Positions 31,563 to 40,227 of a DNA stretch of 64,000 nt are shown here, piece after piece. This DNA comes from an uncultured Acidovorax sp. (GTDB lineage: Bacteria; Pseudomonadota; Gammaproteobacteria; Burkholderiales; Burkholderiaceae_C), in NCBI GenBank assembly GCA_913774955.1, contig CAJYKV010000024.1, positions 1 through 64,000 of the forward strand, written 5' to 3'. The notes beneath the pieces were generated by a model. That model was not told the DNA's origin, did no database searches, and saw nothing but the letters and a program-made list of their open reading frames with translations. Every line of letters begins with the position of its first letter. Position 1 is the first letter of the stretch. A program made the position numbers and the translations under genes.

Positions 31563-32459
31563 ATGCACCTCTCCAGCCGCCACATCGACGCCTTCCTGGC
31601 CCTGGCGCAGCAGCGCAGCTTCACACGCGCCGCGGCCGCATGCCATCTCTCGCAGCCGGCGTTCAGCGCACTGGTGCGGTCGCTCGAGGAGGGTCTGGGA
31701 CTGCGCCTCTTCGACCGCACCACGCGCCATGTGGACCTCACACCCGAAGGCGAGCACTTCCTTGAATCTGCCCTGCGCCTGCGCGCCGAGATCGACAGCG
31801 CGCTCGGCGCCGCGCGCGATGCGGCCGAGCTGCGGCGCGGCCGCGTGGCGATCGCCCTGCTCCCCTCGCTGGCCGCGGGCTGGCTGCCGGGCCTGCTCGC
31901 GGGCTTCCGCACCGACCATCCGCAGATCGAGCTCGACATCGCCGACGTGCTGTCCGAGCCCTGCATCGAGCGCGTGGCTTCCGGCCGCGCCGACTTCGCC
32001 CTCGCGGCCATCCGGGCCGATACGCCCTCGCTGCAGGCCGAGCCGTTCTGCAGCGACGGCTTCCATCTCGTCTGCCGCGCCGACCACCCGCTCGCGCGCC
32101 GCCGGCCCCGCGGCGGCCTGCAGGTGCAGGATCTCGCTCCGTGGCCCTTCGTGCACCTCGCGCGCACGAGCAGCGTGCGCCAGTACCTCGAAGCCGCGCT
32201 GCACCCACATGCGCTGAACACGCTGATGGAAGTGGAGCAGCTCGCCACCGTGATGGGCATGGTGCGCGCCGGGCTCGGCATCAGCGTGGTGCCCACGCTC
32301 ACGCTGTTCCATTTCGCGCATCCCGATCTCGTCACCCGCCCGCTGCCGTTGCCCGCGCTGACGCGCCAGATATTTCTCGTGCGCCGACGCGACCGCAGCC
32401 TCTCGGTCGCCGCGCGCGAGCTCTACCGGCGCGTGATGGAAAACCGTCCGCGGGTGTGA
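31563..32459 (+). CDS. LysR-family transcriptional regulator
   Basis: 298 aa. Winged helix-turn-helix at the N-terminus (MHLSSRHIDAFLALAQQRSF through LSQPAFSALVRSLEEGLGLR) and a LysR substrate-binding domain (~90–290). It is divergent from the AtuA-type operon with the dyad at 31496–31518 between them, so it is the likely regulator of that cluster. The start at 31563 aligns with family starts; the extension to 31497 crosses the operator. Confidence 0.92.
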   Translation: MHLSSRHIDAFLALAQQRSFTRAAAACHLSQPAFSALVRSLEEGLGLRLFDRTTRHVDLTPEGEHFLESALRLRAEIDSALGAARDAAELRRGRVAIALLPSLAAGWLPGLLAGFRTDHPQIELDIADVLSEPCIERVASGRADFALAAIRADTPSLQAEPFCSDGFHLVCRADHPLARRRPRGGLQVQDLAPWPFVHLARTSSVRQYLEAALHPHALNTLMEVEQLATVMGMVRAGLGISVVPTLTLFHFAHPDLVTRPLPLPALTRQIFLVRRRDRSLSVAARELYRRVMENRPRV

Positions 32460-32503
32460 AAAACCCGCGGGAGAGGCGCGCGGAGCGCGGAGAATAGGCA
32501 GGG

Positions 32504-34138
32504 ATGCCGCACGTTCTTCCGCCACCGATCGACGACCCATCCGTGCCCGAGGCCAGCGTGTCGCTGCCGTCTTCCGCCGAGCCGCTGCCCGCGTCCAGGG
32601 ACCGCTCTCTGCCCGTCACCATCGGCTTCGTGGTGCTGGTGACGCTTTTGCTCATCGGTTCGAACGCCTGGCTGGCCTGGCGCGCCCACGAAGCGGAATG
32701 GCAGAAGGCACGGGCCTTTGCGCAGAACCTGTCGCGCGCGGTCGCGCAGCAGCTCGACAGCGTGGCCTCCGAGGTGGGCCGTGCGCTGGTGGTCATCCAG
32801 TACGAGCTCGAGCGTGGCGACCTGTCGCCCGCGACGCTGGAGGCGCTCCAGCCCGTGCTGGTCAACCAGGTGGCGCAGGCCGACCACCTGCACGGCCTGT
32901 TCGTCTACGGGCGCGACGGTACCTGGCTCGTCCACAGCCAGCCGCTGCAGCCGGCCGGCGCCAACAACGCCGACCGCGACTATTTCGCGCACCACCGCGA
33001 CAACCCCAGCACGCGCACCTATATCGGCACGCCCATCCGCAGCCGCTCGACCGGCGACTGGGTCATTCCCGTGTCCCGGCGCATCAACGATCCCGACGGT
33101 GGGTTCGCGGGCGTGGTGCTGGCCACCCTGCACGTGCGCTACGTACTGCAGGTGCTGCAGGGGTTCGATGTCGGCAGGAAGGGCGCCATCGTGCTGCTGC
33201 GCACCGACGGCCGCATCCTCACGCGCCGGCCCTACAGCGAAGACACCCTCGGACGCATGATCCCCGACCCGCACCTGCAGTCGCAATTCCTGCAGCGGCG
33301 CTCCGGGGTGATCGTCATGCCGTCGCCGATCGACGGCGTGCAGCGGCTCCTGAGCTTCGAGTACGCGCCCAACACGCCGCTGGCCGTGGCCGTGGCGCTG
33401 TCCGAGGACGAAATCTTCGCGCAATGGCGCCAGGCCACCTGGGTGCAGGGGGGTGGCATCCTGCTGCTGCTGAGCGTGGTGGGCGCCTCGGGCGCCTACG
33501 TCATCCGCACCGTGAAGCAGCGCCACGACGCCGACACGCGCCTGCGCTCCACCCACCATGCGCTGGTGGAGGCGCATGCGCAGATGGAGCACATGGCGGA
33601 CCACGACGGCCTGACCGGGATGCACAACCGCCGGGCCTACGACCGGCGCATCCGCGAGGTGATGGCGCAGTGCAGGCGCTACGGCCGGCCGGTGTCCGTG
33701 GCGATGTTCGACGTCGACTTCTTCAAGAACTACAACGATGCGCTCGGCCATGGCGAGGGCGACGAATGCCTGCGCAGCGTCGCCCGCGCGCTCGCCGGCG
33801 CGATCCGCCGGCCCGGGGACTTCATCGCCCGCTATGGTGGCGAGGAGTTCGCGATCGTCCTGCCCGAGACGGATGCCGCGGGTGCCTACCTGGTCGCCTC
33901 GGCGGCGCGCGCGGCCGTCGGCGCGCTGCAGCTGCCGCATCCCGGCAGCCCGTTCGGCCACGTCACCGTCAGCGGCGGGCTGGCCTGCTGCACCTGGGCG
34001 CCATCGAGCGAGACGCCCGGCGATCTGATGGGCCGCGCCGACGCGGCGCTCTACCAGGCCAAGCAGCAGGGGCGCGACCGCATCGTGGCGTCGGCGGAGC
34101 CTGCGGTGGGAAACCCCGCCGATTCCGGCCACGCCTGA
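32504..34138 (+). CDS. Membrane diguanylate cyclase with a Cache-type sensor
   Basis: 544 aa. First membrane helix ~38–58 (VTIGFVVLVTLLLIGSNAWL), a periplasmic double-Cache-like sensor (~65–310, with NNADRDYFAHHRDNPSTRTY), a second helix ~320–338, then a GGDEF domain (~375–535). The active-site motif is GGEEF and an I-site RxxD (RPGD) lies five residues before it, so product inhibition by c-di-GMP is expected. It makes c-di-GMP in response to an external small-molecule signal. No EAL domain is present. Confidence 0.93.
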   Translation: MPHVLPPPIDDPSVPEASVSLPSSAEPLPASRDRSLPVTIGFVVLVTLLLIGSNAWLAWRAHEAEWQKARAFAQNLSRAVAQQLDSVASEVGRALVVIQYELERGDLSPATLEALQPVLVNQVAQADHLHGLFVYGRDGTWLVHSQPLQPAGANNADRDYFAHHRDNPSTRTYIGTPIRSRSTGDWVIPVSRRINDPDGGFAGVVLATLHVRYVLQVLQGFDVGRKGAIVLLRTDGRILTRRPYSEDTLGRMIPDPHLQSQFLQRRSGVIVMPSPIDGVQRLLSFEYAPNTPLAVAVALSEDEIFAQWRQATWVQGGGILLLLSVVGASGAYVIRTVKQRHDADTRLRSTHHALVEAHAQMEHMADHDGLTGMHNRRAYDRRIREVMAQCRRYGRPVSVAMFDVDFFKNYNDALGHGEGDECLRSVARALAGAIRRPGDFIARYGGEEFAIVLPETDAAGAYLVASAARAAVGALQLPHPGSPFGHVTVSGGLACCTWAPSSETPGDLMGRADAALYQAKQQGRDRIVASAEPAVGNPADSGHA

Positions 34139-34162
34139 ATTTCCGGGCGGCCCGCGGGGGAG

Positions 34163-34534
34163 TCAGCGCGACCCGGTACCGGCTGCGTCCGGGGCCTGCG
34201 GGGCGGCTCCCGCCGGGGCACCCACGCCCTCGCGGCCGACCGGCGTCGGCGTATCCGAGCGCTGCGGCGCGGTGCTTTCCACCGAACCATTCGGTGCCGG
34301 CCCGCCGGTCTGGTTCGCGCCCTGCGATGCCGGCGTGGAGTGCCCCGCGCCCGGCGATACCGTGGGCTGGCGCGGCCCCGCGAAGTTGAAGAAGAGCACC
34401 GCGCCCAGCACGATGACCGCCGTGGCCAAGGCCATCCACCAGCCGCGGCGGCTGTCGCGGTTCGCCGGGGAGGGCGGGGGTTGCCGGGCGGCTGTCGTGT
34501 CCGGGGCGGAAGGGGATGGCGTGGGATTGGCCAT
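34163..34534 (-). CDS. Small single-pass membrane protein, Pro/Gly-rich
   Basis: 123 aa. Short N-terminal cytoplasmic part, one membrane helix (WMALATAVIVLGAVLFFNFA, ~33–52), then a disordered Pro/Gly/Ser/Thr-rich tail with no hydrophobic patch. No family recognised. It starts 14 bp after the stop of the 44-residue membrane protein and so is probably co-expressed with it. Its 3' end faces the diguanylate cyclase gene. Confidence 0.6.
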   Translation of the reverse strand: MANPTPSPSAPDTTAARQPPPSPANRDSRRGWWMALATAVIVLGAVLFFNFAGPRQPTVSPGAGHSTPASQGANQTGGPAPNGSVESTAPQRSDTPTPVGREGVGAPAGAAPQAPDAAGTGSR

Positions 34535-34548
34535 GGCGGTCTCGAGCC

Positions 34549-34683
34549 TCACCACGGGATCATGAAGACGAACAGGATGACGGCCAGGGCGATGCCGGCC
34601 ACCCAGAACGTGCGGGCGCTGGCGAAGCGGTTGCGGCTGGACGAGGTAGGGACGGCGCCCGGGGTGTTGCGCGGTGCGTTCAT
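34549..34683 (-). CDS. Very small membrane protein (44 aa)
   Basis: 44 residues: a polar N-terminus (MNAPRNTPGAVPTSSSRNRF) and one C-terminal membrane helix (FWVAGIALAVILFVFMIPW). The frame is short, but the clear helix, the stop just after it and the 14-bp spacing to the next membrane-protein gene support it as real. Function unknown. It lies 124 bp downstream of the PhyH gene on the same strand. Confidence 0.6.
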   Translation of the reverse strand: MNAPRNTPGAVPTSSSRNRFASARTFWVAGIALAVILFVFMIPW

Positions 34684-34807
34684 GGCAGGTCTCCATCGAT
34701 GGGATTGAAACCTCGAAGGTATTCGCCGGTGCCCGGGCGGCGCGTCGGACAAGGCCATGGATACGGGTGGCGCAACACGCCGCAGCGGTGGGGCGAGCCG
34801 AAGGCCG

Positions 34808-35830
34808 TCAGACCCAGATGTCGTGCGCGGGCGCGTCCGCGGGAGCGAAGTTGAGGTATTGCACCAGCCGCGGCCGGTCCGTGGTGTTGGGCCGGCTGCC
34901 ATGGGGCAGCGCGTGGTGCCAGATGACGAGATCGCCCGCGCGGCCCGCGATGGGTTGCGGGCCCAGCGGCGAGAGATCCTGCTGCCGCGCGGTGGCGGGG
35001 CCGCCCGGCAGCCCGTCCAGCCACTCGCTGAGCCGGCGGTGGAAGCCCGGGACGAGCGTGAAGGCGCCCTGCTCCGCGCGCGTGTCGGTGAGGTAGAGGA
35101 TGCCCTGCGTGCCCATCGGCACCGGCATGTGCAGGCTCACGTCCCAGTGCAGGTGCGGCCCCCGGAACGGGTGCGCCGCGGTTTCGGGCGCGTTGAACCC
35201 GACACGGTCCGTCGTGCACCACAGGTCCGCCGTGCCCCACAGCTGCGCGAACGCCTTGTGGATGCGCGGGCTGCACCGGTTGCGCTCCAGCGCGGCATGG
35301 TGGAAGAGCTGCACCATGATGCCGTGGTCGTTCGGCGGATACCACGTGGACGGATCGTCCGGGCGCGCTCCGAGAAAATCCCAGATGGCCTGCGCCACGG
35401 CGTCGGCCTCCGCGGGCGCCACGGCATCGTGCACCACGACATATCCGTGCTCGTCCCAGAACGCCAGATCGTCCGCCGACAGCACGGGCTCCATGCGGTC
35501 GATGGCCTCGATCGCTGCCGCGGCCGAGGCCGGGGGCGGCAACCCCTGCAGTGCGGCTTCCAGCCGCGCCAGGCGCTCCGCAGGCAGTGCTGCGATGATG
35601 CCGGCGACCCAGCCTTCGAACGCGTCGAACCCCGCGCCCGCGTTGTGCCCGAACCAGCTGTAGAACGGCTCCAGCCCGATACCCAGGGCATGCAGCACCC
35701 ACTGGTCCTGCCGCCATTGGCGCATCGGAACGTGCCCTGCCTGGCCCCGCCGCGCCAGCGCCATGCGCGACCATGCGGCCTCCAGCGCCGGAATGCGGGG
35801 CGGTACATCGCCCCCGGCAGCTTCTCCCAT
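34808..35830 (-). CDS. Phytanoyl-CoA dioxygenase (PhyH)-family protein
   Basis: 340 aa from the ATG at 35830 (ATGs at 35854 and 35875 are alternatives; the region before 35830 is less GC-rich and unlike protein). It is an Fe(II)/2-oxoglutarate oxygenase. The metal triad is the H-x-D of GPHLHWDVSLH (H228, D230) and a distal His in WHHALPHGSRPN (about H310). The Arg for 2-oxoglutarate follows in DRPRLVQYLNF. The first ~110 residues are an unusual extension before the catalytic part starts at LSADDLAFWDEHGYVVVHD. The substrate cannot be told. Confidence 0.85.
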   Translation of the reverse strand: MGEAAGGDVPPRIPALEAAWSRMALARRGQAGHVPMRQWRQDQWVLHALGIGLEPFYSWFGHNAGAGFDAFEGWVAGIIAALPAERLARLEAALQGLPPPASAAAAIEAIDRMEPVLSADDLAFWDEHGYVVVHDAVAPAEADAVAQAIWDFLGARPDDPSTWYPPNDHGIMVQLFHHAALERNRCSPRIHKAFAQLWGTADLWCTTDRVGFNAPETAAHPFRGPHLHWDVSLHMPVPMGTQGILYLTDTRAEQGAFTLVPGFHRRLSEWLDGLPGGPATARQQDLSPLGPQPIAGRAGDLVIWHHALPHGSRPNTTDRPRLVQYLNFAPADAPAHDIWV

Positions 35831-35905
35831 CGTGTCACCCCCTCGTACCTGCATCGTGCAGGATTGCCCGCGCATTGTGACGCGAGGAGGGTGGGCCGGC
35901 GACGC

Positions 35906-36211
35906 TCAGCGCGCGGGGATGGTGGCCGGATCGATCTCCGTGCCTGCGGCGGCTTCGGCGTCGGCCCGCTGCTCGACGGCATCCGCATGCAGTGCCTCGT
36001 TGAGCTGGTCCACCACCAGGGCCCAGTGCGCGTCCGCCTTCAGCTGGTCGGCCAGGAACTGACGCTGGGAATCGCTCCAGAAAGGCGCATCGGCCACGCG
36101 CACGCCGGCCGGCAACTGGTGGGTGCGCAGGAATCGGGTGATCGCATCTTCGTTCTCGTCCAGGCCCAGTTGCAGGAACAGGTTGGTCATCGTCGGTTCA
36201 GCAGTGATCAT
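35906..36211 (-). CDS. DUF2789-domain protein
   Basis: 101 aa. LFLQLGLDENEDAITRFLRT, APFWSDSQRQFLADQLKADA and WALVVDQLNEALHA match the small DUF2789 family of Proteobacteria; function unknown. The ATG at 36211 is used; an internal ATG at 36190 is possible. The C-terminal ~20 residues are acidic and variable. Single gene, divergent from the nuclease gene at 36377. Confidence 0.85.
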   Translation of the reverse strand: MITAEPTMTNLFLQLGLDENEDAITRFLRTHQLPAGVRVADAPFWSDSQRQFLADQLKADAHWALVVDQLNEALHADAVEQRADAEAAAGTEIDPATIPAR

Positions 36212-36376
36212 GGTGCGGTCCTGTCGGTAGTTCTTGGATGCCTCGACGGTAGTGCGTCCCGTTCTGCGGGCGCGTCGGACAATGCAGCGTCGGGGAGTCA
36301 GGCCCGCGGGCGCATGCCGCCGGCAGGAGTACCCCGCGACGCCGGCGCCGCCTCCGCGGCGGGTTCTAATCGGCGC

Positions 36377-37246
36377 ATGGCCACACAGAAGCGCAAGCGC
36401 ACGAAGAAGTCTTCCTCCCGCACCCCATCCATCGCCCTCCTCCACCGTTCCGCCGGCCGCCTGCGCCGGCTGCTGGTCGCCTTCGCCGCATCGGCCGTGA
36501 TCGGCGTGCAGGTCACGAGCTGCGGCATCCCGTCCGCACCGGGCCCCGGGTCCGGCGATGCGCACCCCGTCCCCACGCGTGCCGGCGTGTTCTCCGCCTG
36601 CCGGCAGCATTTCGCGGGCGGCACCCCGCCGATCACGCCCGAGGCGCCGCGGCTGCGCGAGCTGTGCTTCGATGCCTTCGCGGTGCTCCACAGCGGCAAC
36701 ACGCGCACTCCGGTGTACGTGGCCGAACGGCTGAACCGGCAGATCCTCCAGCAGGCCCGCCAGCAGCATCGCACGGACCGCTTCTATGCCGATGCCCGGC
36801 TGCCGCGCGGCGAGCGCGCGGAACTCGAGGACTACCGCGGATCGGGGTATGCACGCGGGCACATGGCGCCCGCGGCGGACATGGGCACGCCCGAGGCCAT
36901 GGCGCAGTCCTTCAGCCTCGCCAACATGGTGCCGCAGGACCAGAAACAGAACAGCGGTCCGTGGGCGAAGATCGAAGAGGACACGCGGCGCTATGCCCTG
37001 CGCGCCCGGGGCGACGTGTATGTGATCACCGGTCCGGTGTTCGAGCCCGGTTCGAAGACGATCGGAAGCAACCGCGTCGCCGTGCCCTCCCACGTCTTCA
37101 AGCTGGTGTACGACGCGGGGACCGGCAAATCCTGGGCCCACTGGCAGCAGAATGCGGCCGACGCCACACCGGGTACGCCGATCACGCTGGACGAGCTAGA
37201 GCGGCGCACGGGCATGCGGCTGTTGCCGCAAGCGCAGGCGCACTGA
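36377..37246 (+). CDS. NUC1-type DNA/RNA non-specific endonuclease, exported
   Basis: 289 aa. The N-terminus is very basic (MATQKRKRTKKSSSR) followed by a hydrophobic signal (LLVAFAASAVIGVQV) that ends in VTSC, a possible lipobox. The beta-beta-alpha metal nuclease core shows YARGHMAPAADM (catalytic H162) and SLANMVPQDQKQNSGPW (Mg-binding N192). Secreted enzymes of this family degrade DNA and RNA for nutrients or in competition. I see no immunity-protein gene next to it. Confidence 0.92.
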   Translation: MATQKRKRTKKSSSRTPSIALLHRSAGRLRRLLVAFAASAVIGVQVTSCGIPSAPGPGSGDAHPVPTRAGVFSACRQHFAGGTPPITPEAPRLRELCFDAFAVLHSGNTRTPVYVAERLNRQILQQARQQHRTDRFYADARLPRGERAELEDYRGSGYARGHMAPAADMGTPEAMAQSFSLANMVPQDQKQNSGPWAKIEEDTRRYALRARGDVYVITGPVFEPGSKTIGSNRVAVPSHVFKLVYDAGTGKSWAHWQQNAADATPGTPITLDELERRTGMRLLPQAQAH

Positions 37247-37303
37247 CAAGGCAGGCGGCCTCTGCGCACCCGGCCTTCCGGCACGGGCCGGGCACCAACC
37301 CCC

Positions 37304-37339
37304 TTCAACAACGCCCGGGTTCACTGTATATTCGTACAG
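37304..37339 (+). promoter_or_regulatory. Promoter overlapped by a LexA-type (SOS) box
   Basis: A –35-like TTCAAC (37304–37309), a 17-bp spacer and a –10-like TATATT (37327–37332) lead to the gene at 37364. The –10 lies inside CTGTATATTCGTACAG (37324–37339), which fits the CTG-N10-CAG LexA consensus used in beta- and gammaproteobacteria. LexA bound here would block polymerase directly. Confidence 0.7.
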
Positions 37340-37363
37340 CCTTCATACACCAGGAGCCCCGCC

Positions 37364-37684
37364 ATGTCCGATATCGCTACCGACACCGCCGTTGCCGCCT
37401 ACACCGTCGCCCTGTGCGATTTTCCCGAGTTGCCGTCCCGCGAGCGCAGCGCGGCCGAGGGCCGCTACGCCCGGGTGCTCGAACGCCAGCTCGGCGGAGC
37501 GGAGGGCGTGGCCGGAACGCTCGCCGCGGTGCAGCGGCTGCAGGACGGCGACGAGGCCCCCGAGGGCACCGACGCCATGGCCATCGTCAACCGATGGGCG
37601 CGCGCCGCGGTCGCCGCGCGCACGGCCGGCATGCAGGGCCTGGGGGAGTCCGAAGGGGCCTATTTCGACGTGCGGATCGGATGA
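37364..37684 (+). CDS. Unknown 106-residue protein behind a LexA-type box
   Basis: 106 aa, ATG at 37364 preceded by AGGAG (37352–37356). The sequence is Ala-rich and likely all-helical (TAVAAYTVALCDFPELPSRE; MAIVNRWARAAVAARTAGMQ) with no signal peptide or membrane helix. I recognise no family. The promoter/LexA-box layout suggests induction after DNA damage. It is flanked by a secreted nuclease and an IPTL-CTERM protein, neither an SOS gene. Confidence 0.72.
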   Translation: MSDIATDTAVAAYTVALCDFPELPSRERSAAEGRYARVLERQLGGAEGVAGTLAAVQRLQDGDEAPEGTDAMAIVNRWARAAVAARTAGMQGLGESEGAYFDVRIG

Positions 37685-37820
37685 CGATCGCGCTGCCTTC
37701 CCGTGCGTGCCTGCCTGCCATCCATGGAAGAGCCGGCGGCGCCATGCGGTTGTATTGAACCGGCCCCGTTGTCCGCAGCCGCCGAGTTTCTCCTTAGAAT
37801 TGTGTCTTTTTGTTTTGGAT

Positions 37821-38477
37821 ATGCGACACATTCTTGCGGCAGCCACGGTACTGCTGTCGATGCCGGCGGTCAGCGCCACGACCTATACGTTCACTGGCCC
37901 CGGCTACACCGCCACGGCGGATTGCACCGCGGCCAATTGCCCCAAATTCACGACGGCCATGTCCGTCAGCGGATCGATGACGTTCAGCGCCCCGCTCGCG
38001 CCCAACCTGTCCGATCAGGCGGTAACGGACACGCTGACCGGTTTCATGGTCAGCAACGGTGTGACTGCATTCGCGTCCGCCGATCCTGCCGTTCGCCTGA
38101 GTTCAACGGGCATCCGCGTGACGACCGACGGCGCAGGCAACGTCCAGAGCGCGAATTTCACCGTCAGCCGCTGGGTCGACGGCACGGCAGGTCCGCATAA
38201 CGCGGGTGATTCGATCGATTGGGCTTTCGTCACGCCCACGATCACGAGAGGGTGGAGCCGCTATACCTGCGTGGGCATCTCGGCAGGTGACCGCTGCAAT
38301 TCCAATATCGCCGATGCCGGCTCCAGCAGCGCCAACGGCAACAGCGCAGCGTTCACGCCGTCCGCACCTACCGCGGCATCCGGTGCCGTTCCCGTACCCT
38401 CTCTCTCGGATGGGGCCCTCATCCTGATGGCGGGGTTGCTCGCCGCGATGGGCTGTATGCGCTTCCGCCGTCGCTGA
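37821..38477 (+). CDS. IPTL-CTERM-sorted surface protein
   Basis: 218 aa. Signal peptide (MRHILAAATVLLSMPAVSA) and a Ser/Thr/Asn-rich beta-type body with two pairs of cysteines (CTAANC; CVGISAGDRC). The C-terminal sorting signal is VPVPSLSDGALILMAGLLAA followed by MGCMRFRRR. This is the tripartite motif–helix–basic tail of the IPTL-CTERM class, a variant of exosortase-type sorting signals, though the usual I-P-T-L is V-P-S-L here. The gene lies behind a –10-like TAGAAT (37795–37800). No sorting enzyme is encoded nearby. Function unknown. Confidence 0.75.
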   Translation: MRHILAAATVLLSMPAVSATTYTFTGPGYTATADCTAANCPKFTTAMSVSGSMTFSAPLAPNLSDQAVTDTLTGFMVSNGVTAFASADPAVRLSSTGIRVTTDGAGNVQSANFTVSRWVDGTAGPHNAGDSIDWAFVTPTITRGWSRYTCVGISAGDRCNSNIADAGSSSANGNSAAFTPSAPTAASGAVPVPSLSDGALILMAGLLAAMGCMRFRRR

Positions 38478-38615
38478 TCCGGCCATCGGATCCTTGCGCA
38501 CAATCACGGGTTCCCGGTCCGCCCGGCCACGAGCCGGGCGGGCTGTCCAACGCCCGCCGGGGCACCGGGCGCCACCGATCGGGGCGCCCCATCCTTCATC
38601 ACCAGGAAGATTGCA

Positions 38616-39749
38616 ATGAACAGAACGAGAACGATATCCCGCCTGACCGCCGTGGCCCTGGGCCTCGCGGCCCTGACCGTGCAGGCGCAGGACCGCATCC
38701 GCATCGGCTTCATGAGCCCCATCACGGGCCCGCAGGCCGCCAACGGAGGAGACAACCGCGACGGCGCGCTGCTCGCCATCAAGGAACTGAACGCCAAGGG
38801 CGTGAAGATCGCCGGCAAGCCGGTGGTGTTCGAACTGGACATCAACGACGACGTGGCCGACCCCAAGCAGGGCGTGCAGGTCGCGCAGACGCTCGCGGAC
38901 AAGAAGATCCGCTTCGTGCTCGGCCCCTACAACTCGGGCGTCACGGTGCCGGCCGCGCGCGTGCTGAACGATGCCGACATCCTCGCGCTCACCGTCGCCT
39001 CCAACCCCAAGGTCACGGAACTCGGCTACCGCACGCTGTTCCGCATCGGCGCGAGCGACAACCAGCTGGGCACCAAGATGGCCACCTACGCAGCGCAGGA
39101 CCTGAAGCTCAAGACGGTGGCCGTGATCGACGACCGCACCGCCTACGGCCAGGGCGTGGCGCGGGAATTCACCGCGCAGGCCAAACGCCTCGGCCTGCAG
39201 GTGGTGGCCACCGAATTCACCACCGACAAGGCCACGGACTTCAGCGCGATCCTCACGAACATCCGCGGCGCCAAGGCCGATGCCGTGTTCTACGGCGGCT
39301 ACTCGCCCCAGGGCGGCCCGCTGCTCAAGCAGATGCGCGGCCTCGGCATCACTGGCCCGCTGCTCGGCGGCGACGGCATCTGCTCCTCCGAGACGGCCAA
39401 CCTCGCGCAGCTCACGGGCGACCTGAACGTCTTCTGCACCCAGGGCGGCTCCATGCTGGACAAGAGCGACAAGGGCCAGAAGTTCGCCGAGCGCTACCGC
39501 GCCGAGTACAAGCGCGACCCGCTCACCTACGCCGCCGCCTTCTACGACGGCATGCACCTGCTGGCCAACGCGATGGAATCCGCGCAATCGACCACCGACA
39601 CGAAGAAGATCGCGCAGGCGATCGAGCGCGGCAAGTACGCAGGCGTGACGGGCGAATTCGCCTACGACGACAAGCACGACCTCAAGTCGTCTGCGGTGAC
39701 GGTGTACACCTTCAAGGGCAAGGACGTGGTGCCGTTGAAGAGCCTGTGA
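38616..39749 (+). CDS. Branched-chain amino acid-type ABC transporter substrate-binding protein
   Basis: 377 aa. Signal peptide ending AQA, then DRIRIGFMSPITGPQAANGG, the LivJ/periplasmic binding protein type 1 start. FVLGPYNSGVTVPAARVLND, TVAVIDDRTAYGQGVAREF and AAAFYDGMHLLANAMESAQS follow. It delivers an amino acid or related ligand to a LivHMGF-type permease, but no permease or ATPase genes are adjacent, so it is an orphan receptor. A hairpin at 38519–38541 (CCGCCCGGC/GCCGGGCGG) without a T-run lies upstream. Confidence 0.93.
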   Translation: MNRTRTISRLTAVALGLAALTVQAQDRIRIGFMSPITGPQAANGGDNRDGALLAIKELNAKGVKIAGKPVVFELDINDDVADPKQGVQVAQTLADKKIRFVLGPYNSGVTVPAARVLNDADILALTVASNPKVTELGYRTLFRIGASDNQLGTKMATYAAQDLKLKTVAVIDDRTAYGQGVAREFTAQAKRLGLQVVATEFTTDKATDFSAILTNIRGAKADAVFYGGYSPQGGPLLKQMRGLGITGPLLGGDGICSSETANLAQLTGDLNVFCTQGGSMLDKSDKGQKFAERYRAEYKRDPLTYAAAFYDGMHLLANAMESAQSTTDTKKIAQAIERGKYAGVTGEFAYDDKHDLKSSAVTVYTFKGKDVVPLKSL

Positions 39750-39761
39750 GCGGCGGGCGGG

Positions 39762-40190
39762 TCAGCCGAGCAGCTCCAGCGTGCGCGCGTCCCTTGCCCC
39801 GCCAAAATACTGCTGCAGCACCGCTTCAAAACAGTTCCCCGGCTCCGCCACTTCCGCGAACAGCGTCATGCTGGAGCGCAGCTTGAGATCGTCCGGTGAC
39901 CCGAAGATGGCGTGCGCGGATGGGGCAGCGGGCCCCAGATCGAGCAGCACTTGGCAGGCCTGCCGCAGGCGCGCTCCCAGCACGGGATGCGCAAGATAGG
40001 CCTCGGCCTCCGCCCGGGACGAGATGGCGTAGTGCCGCGCCATGTCGCTGTGCCCCAGGCCCTGGATCTGCGGGAAGATGAACCACATCCAGTGCGAGCG
40101 CTTGCGCCCGGCCTTCAGTTCCGAGAGGACCTGGTTCCAGACGGGTTGCTGCGCAGGGAGAAAGCGGTCGAGGGCCGGGGATGAGGGCAT
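39762..40190 (-). CDS. DUF1810-family protein
   Basis: 142 aa. LDRFLPAQQPVWNQVLSELK, RKRSHWMWFIFPQIQGLGHS and AIFGSPDDLKLRSSMTLFAE are the conserved blocks of this family, which is helical and of unknown function. Full length. It converges on the binding-protein gene with only 12 bp between stops. Confidence 0.93.
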   Translation of the reverse strand: MPSSPALDRFLPAQQPVWNQVLSELKAGRKRSHWMWFIFPQIQGLGHSDMARHYAISSRAEAEAYLAHPVLGARLRQACQVLLDLGPAAPSAHAIFGSPDDLKLRSSMTLFAEVAEPGNCFEAVLQQYFGGARDARTLELLG

Positions 40191-40227
40191 CCGCGCATTC
40201 TAGGATCGCGCGAAAGAACAGGCCCCA

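Noticed and set aside
38519-38541. CCGCCCGGC/GCCGGGCGG hairpin as terminator of the IPTL-CTERM gene
   Set aside because: No T-run follows on either strand; in this GC content such stems are expected by chance.
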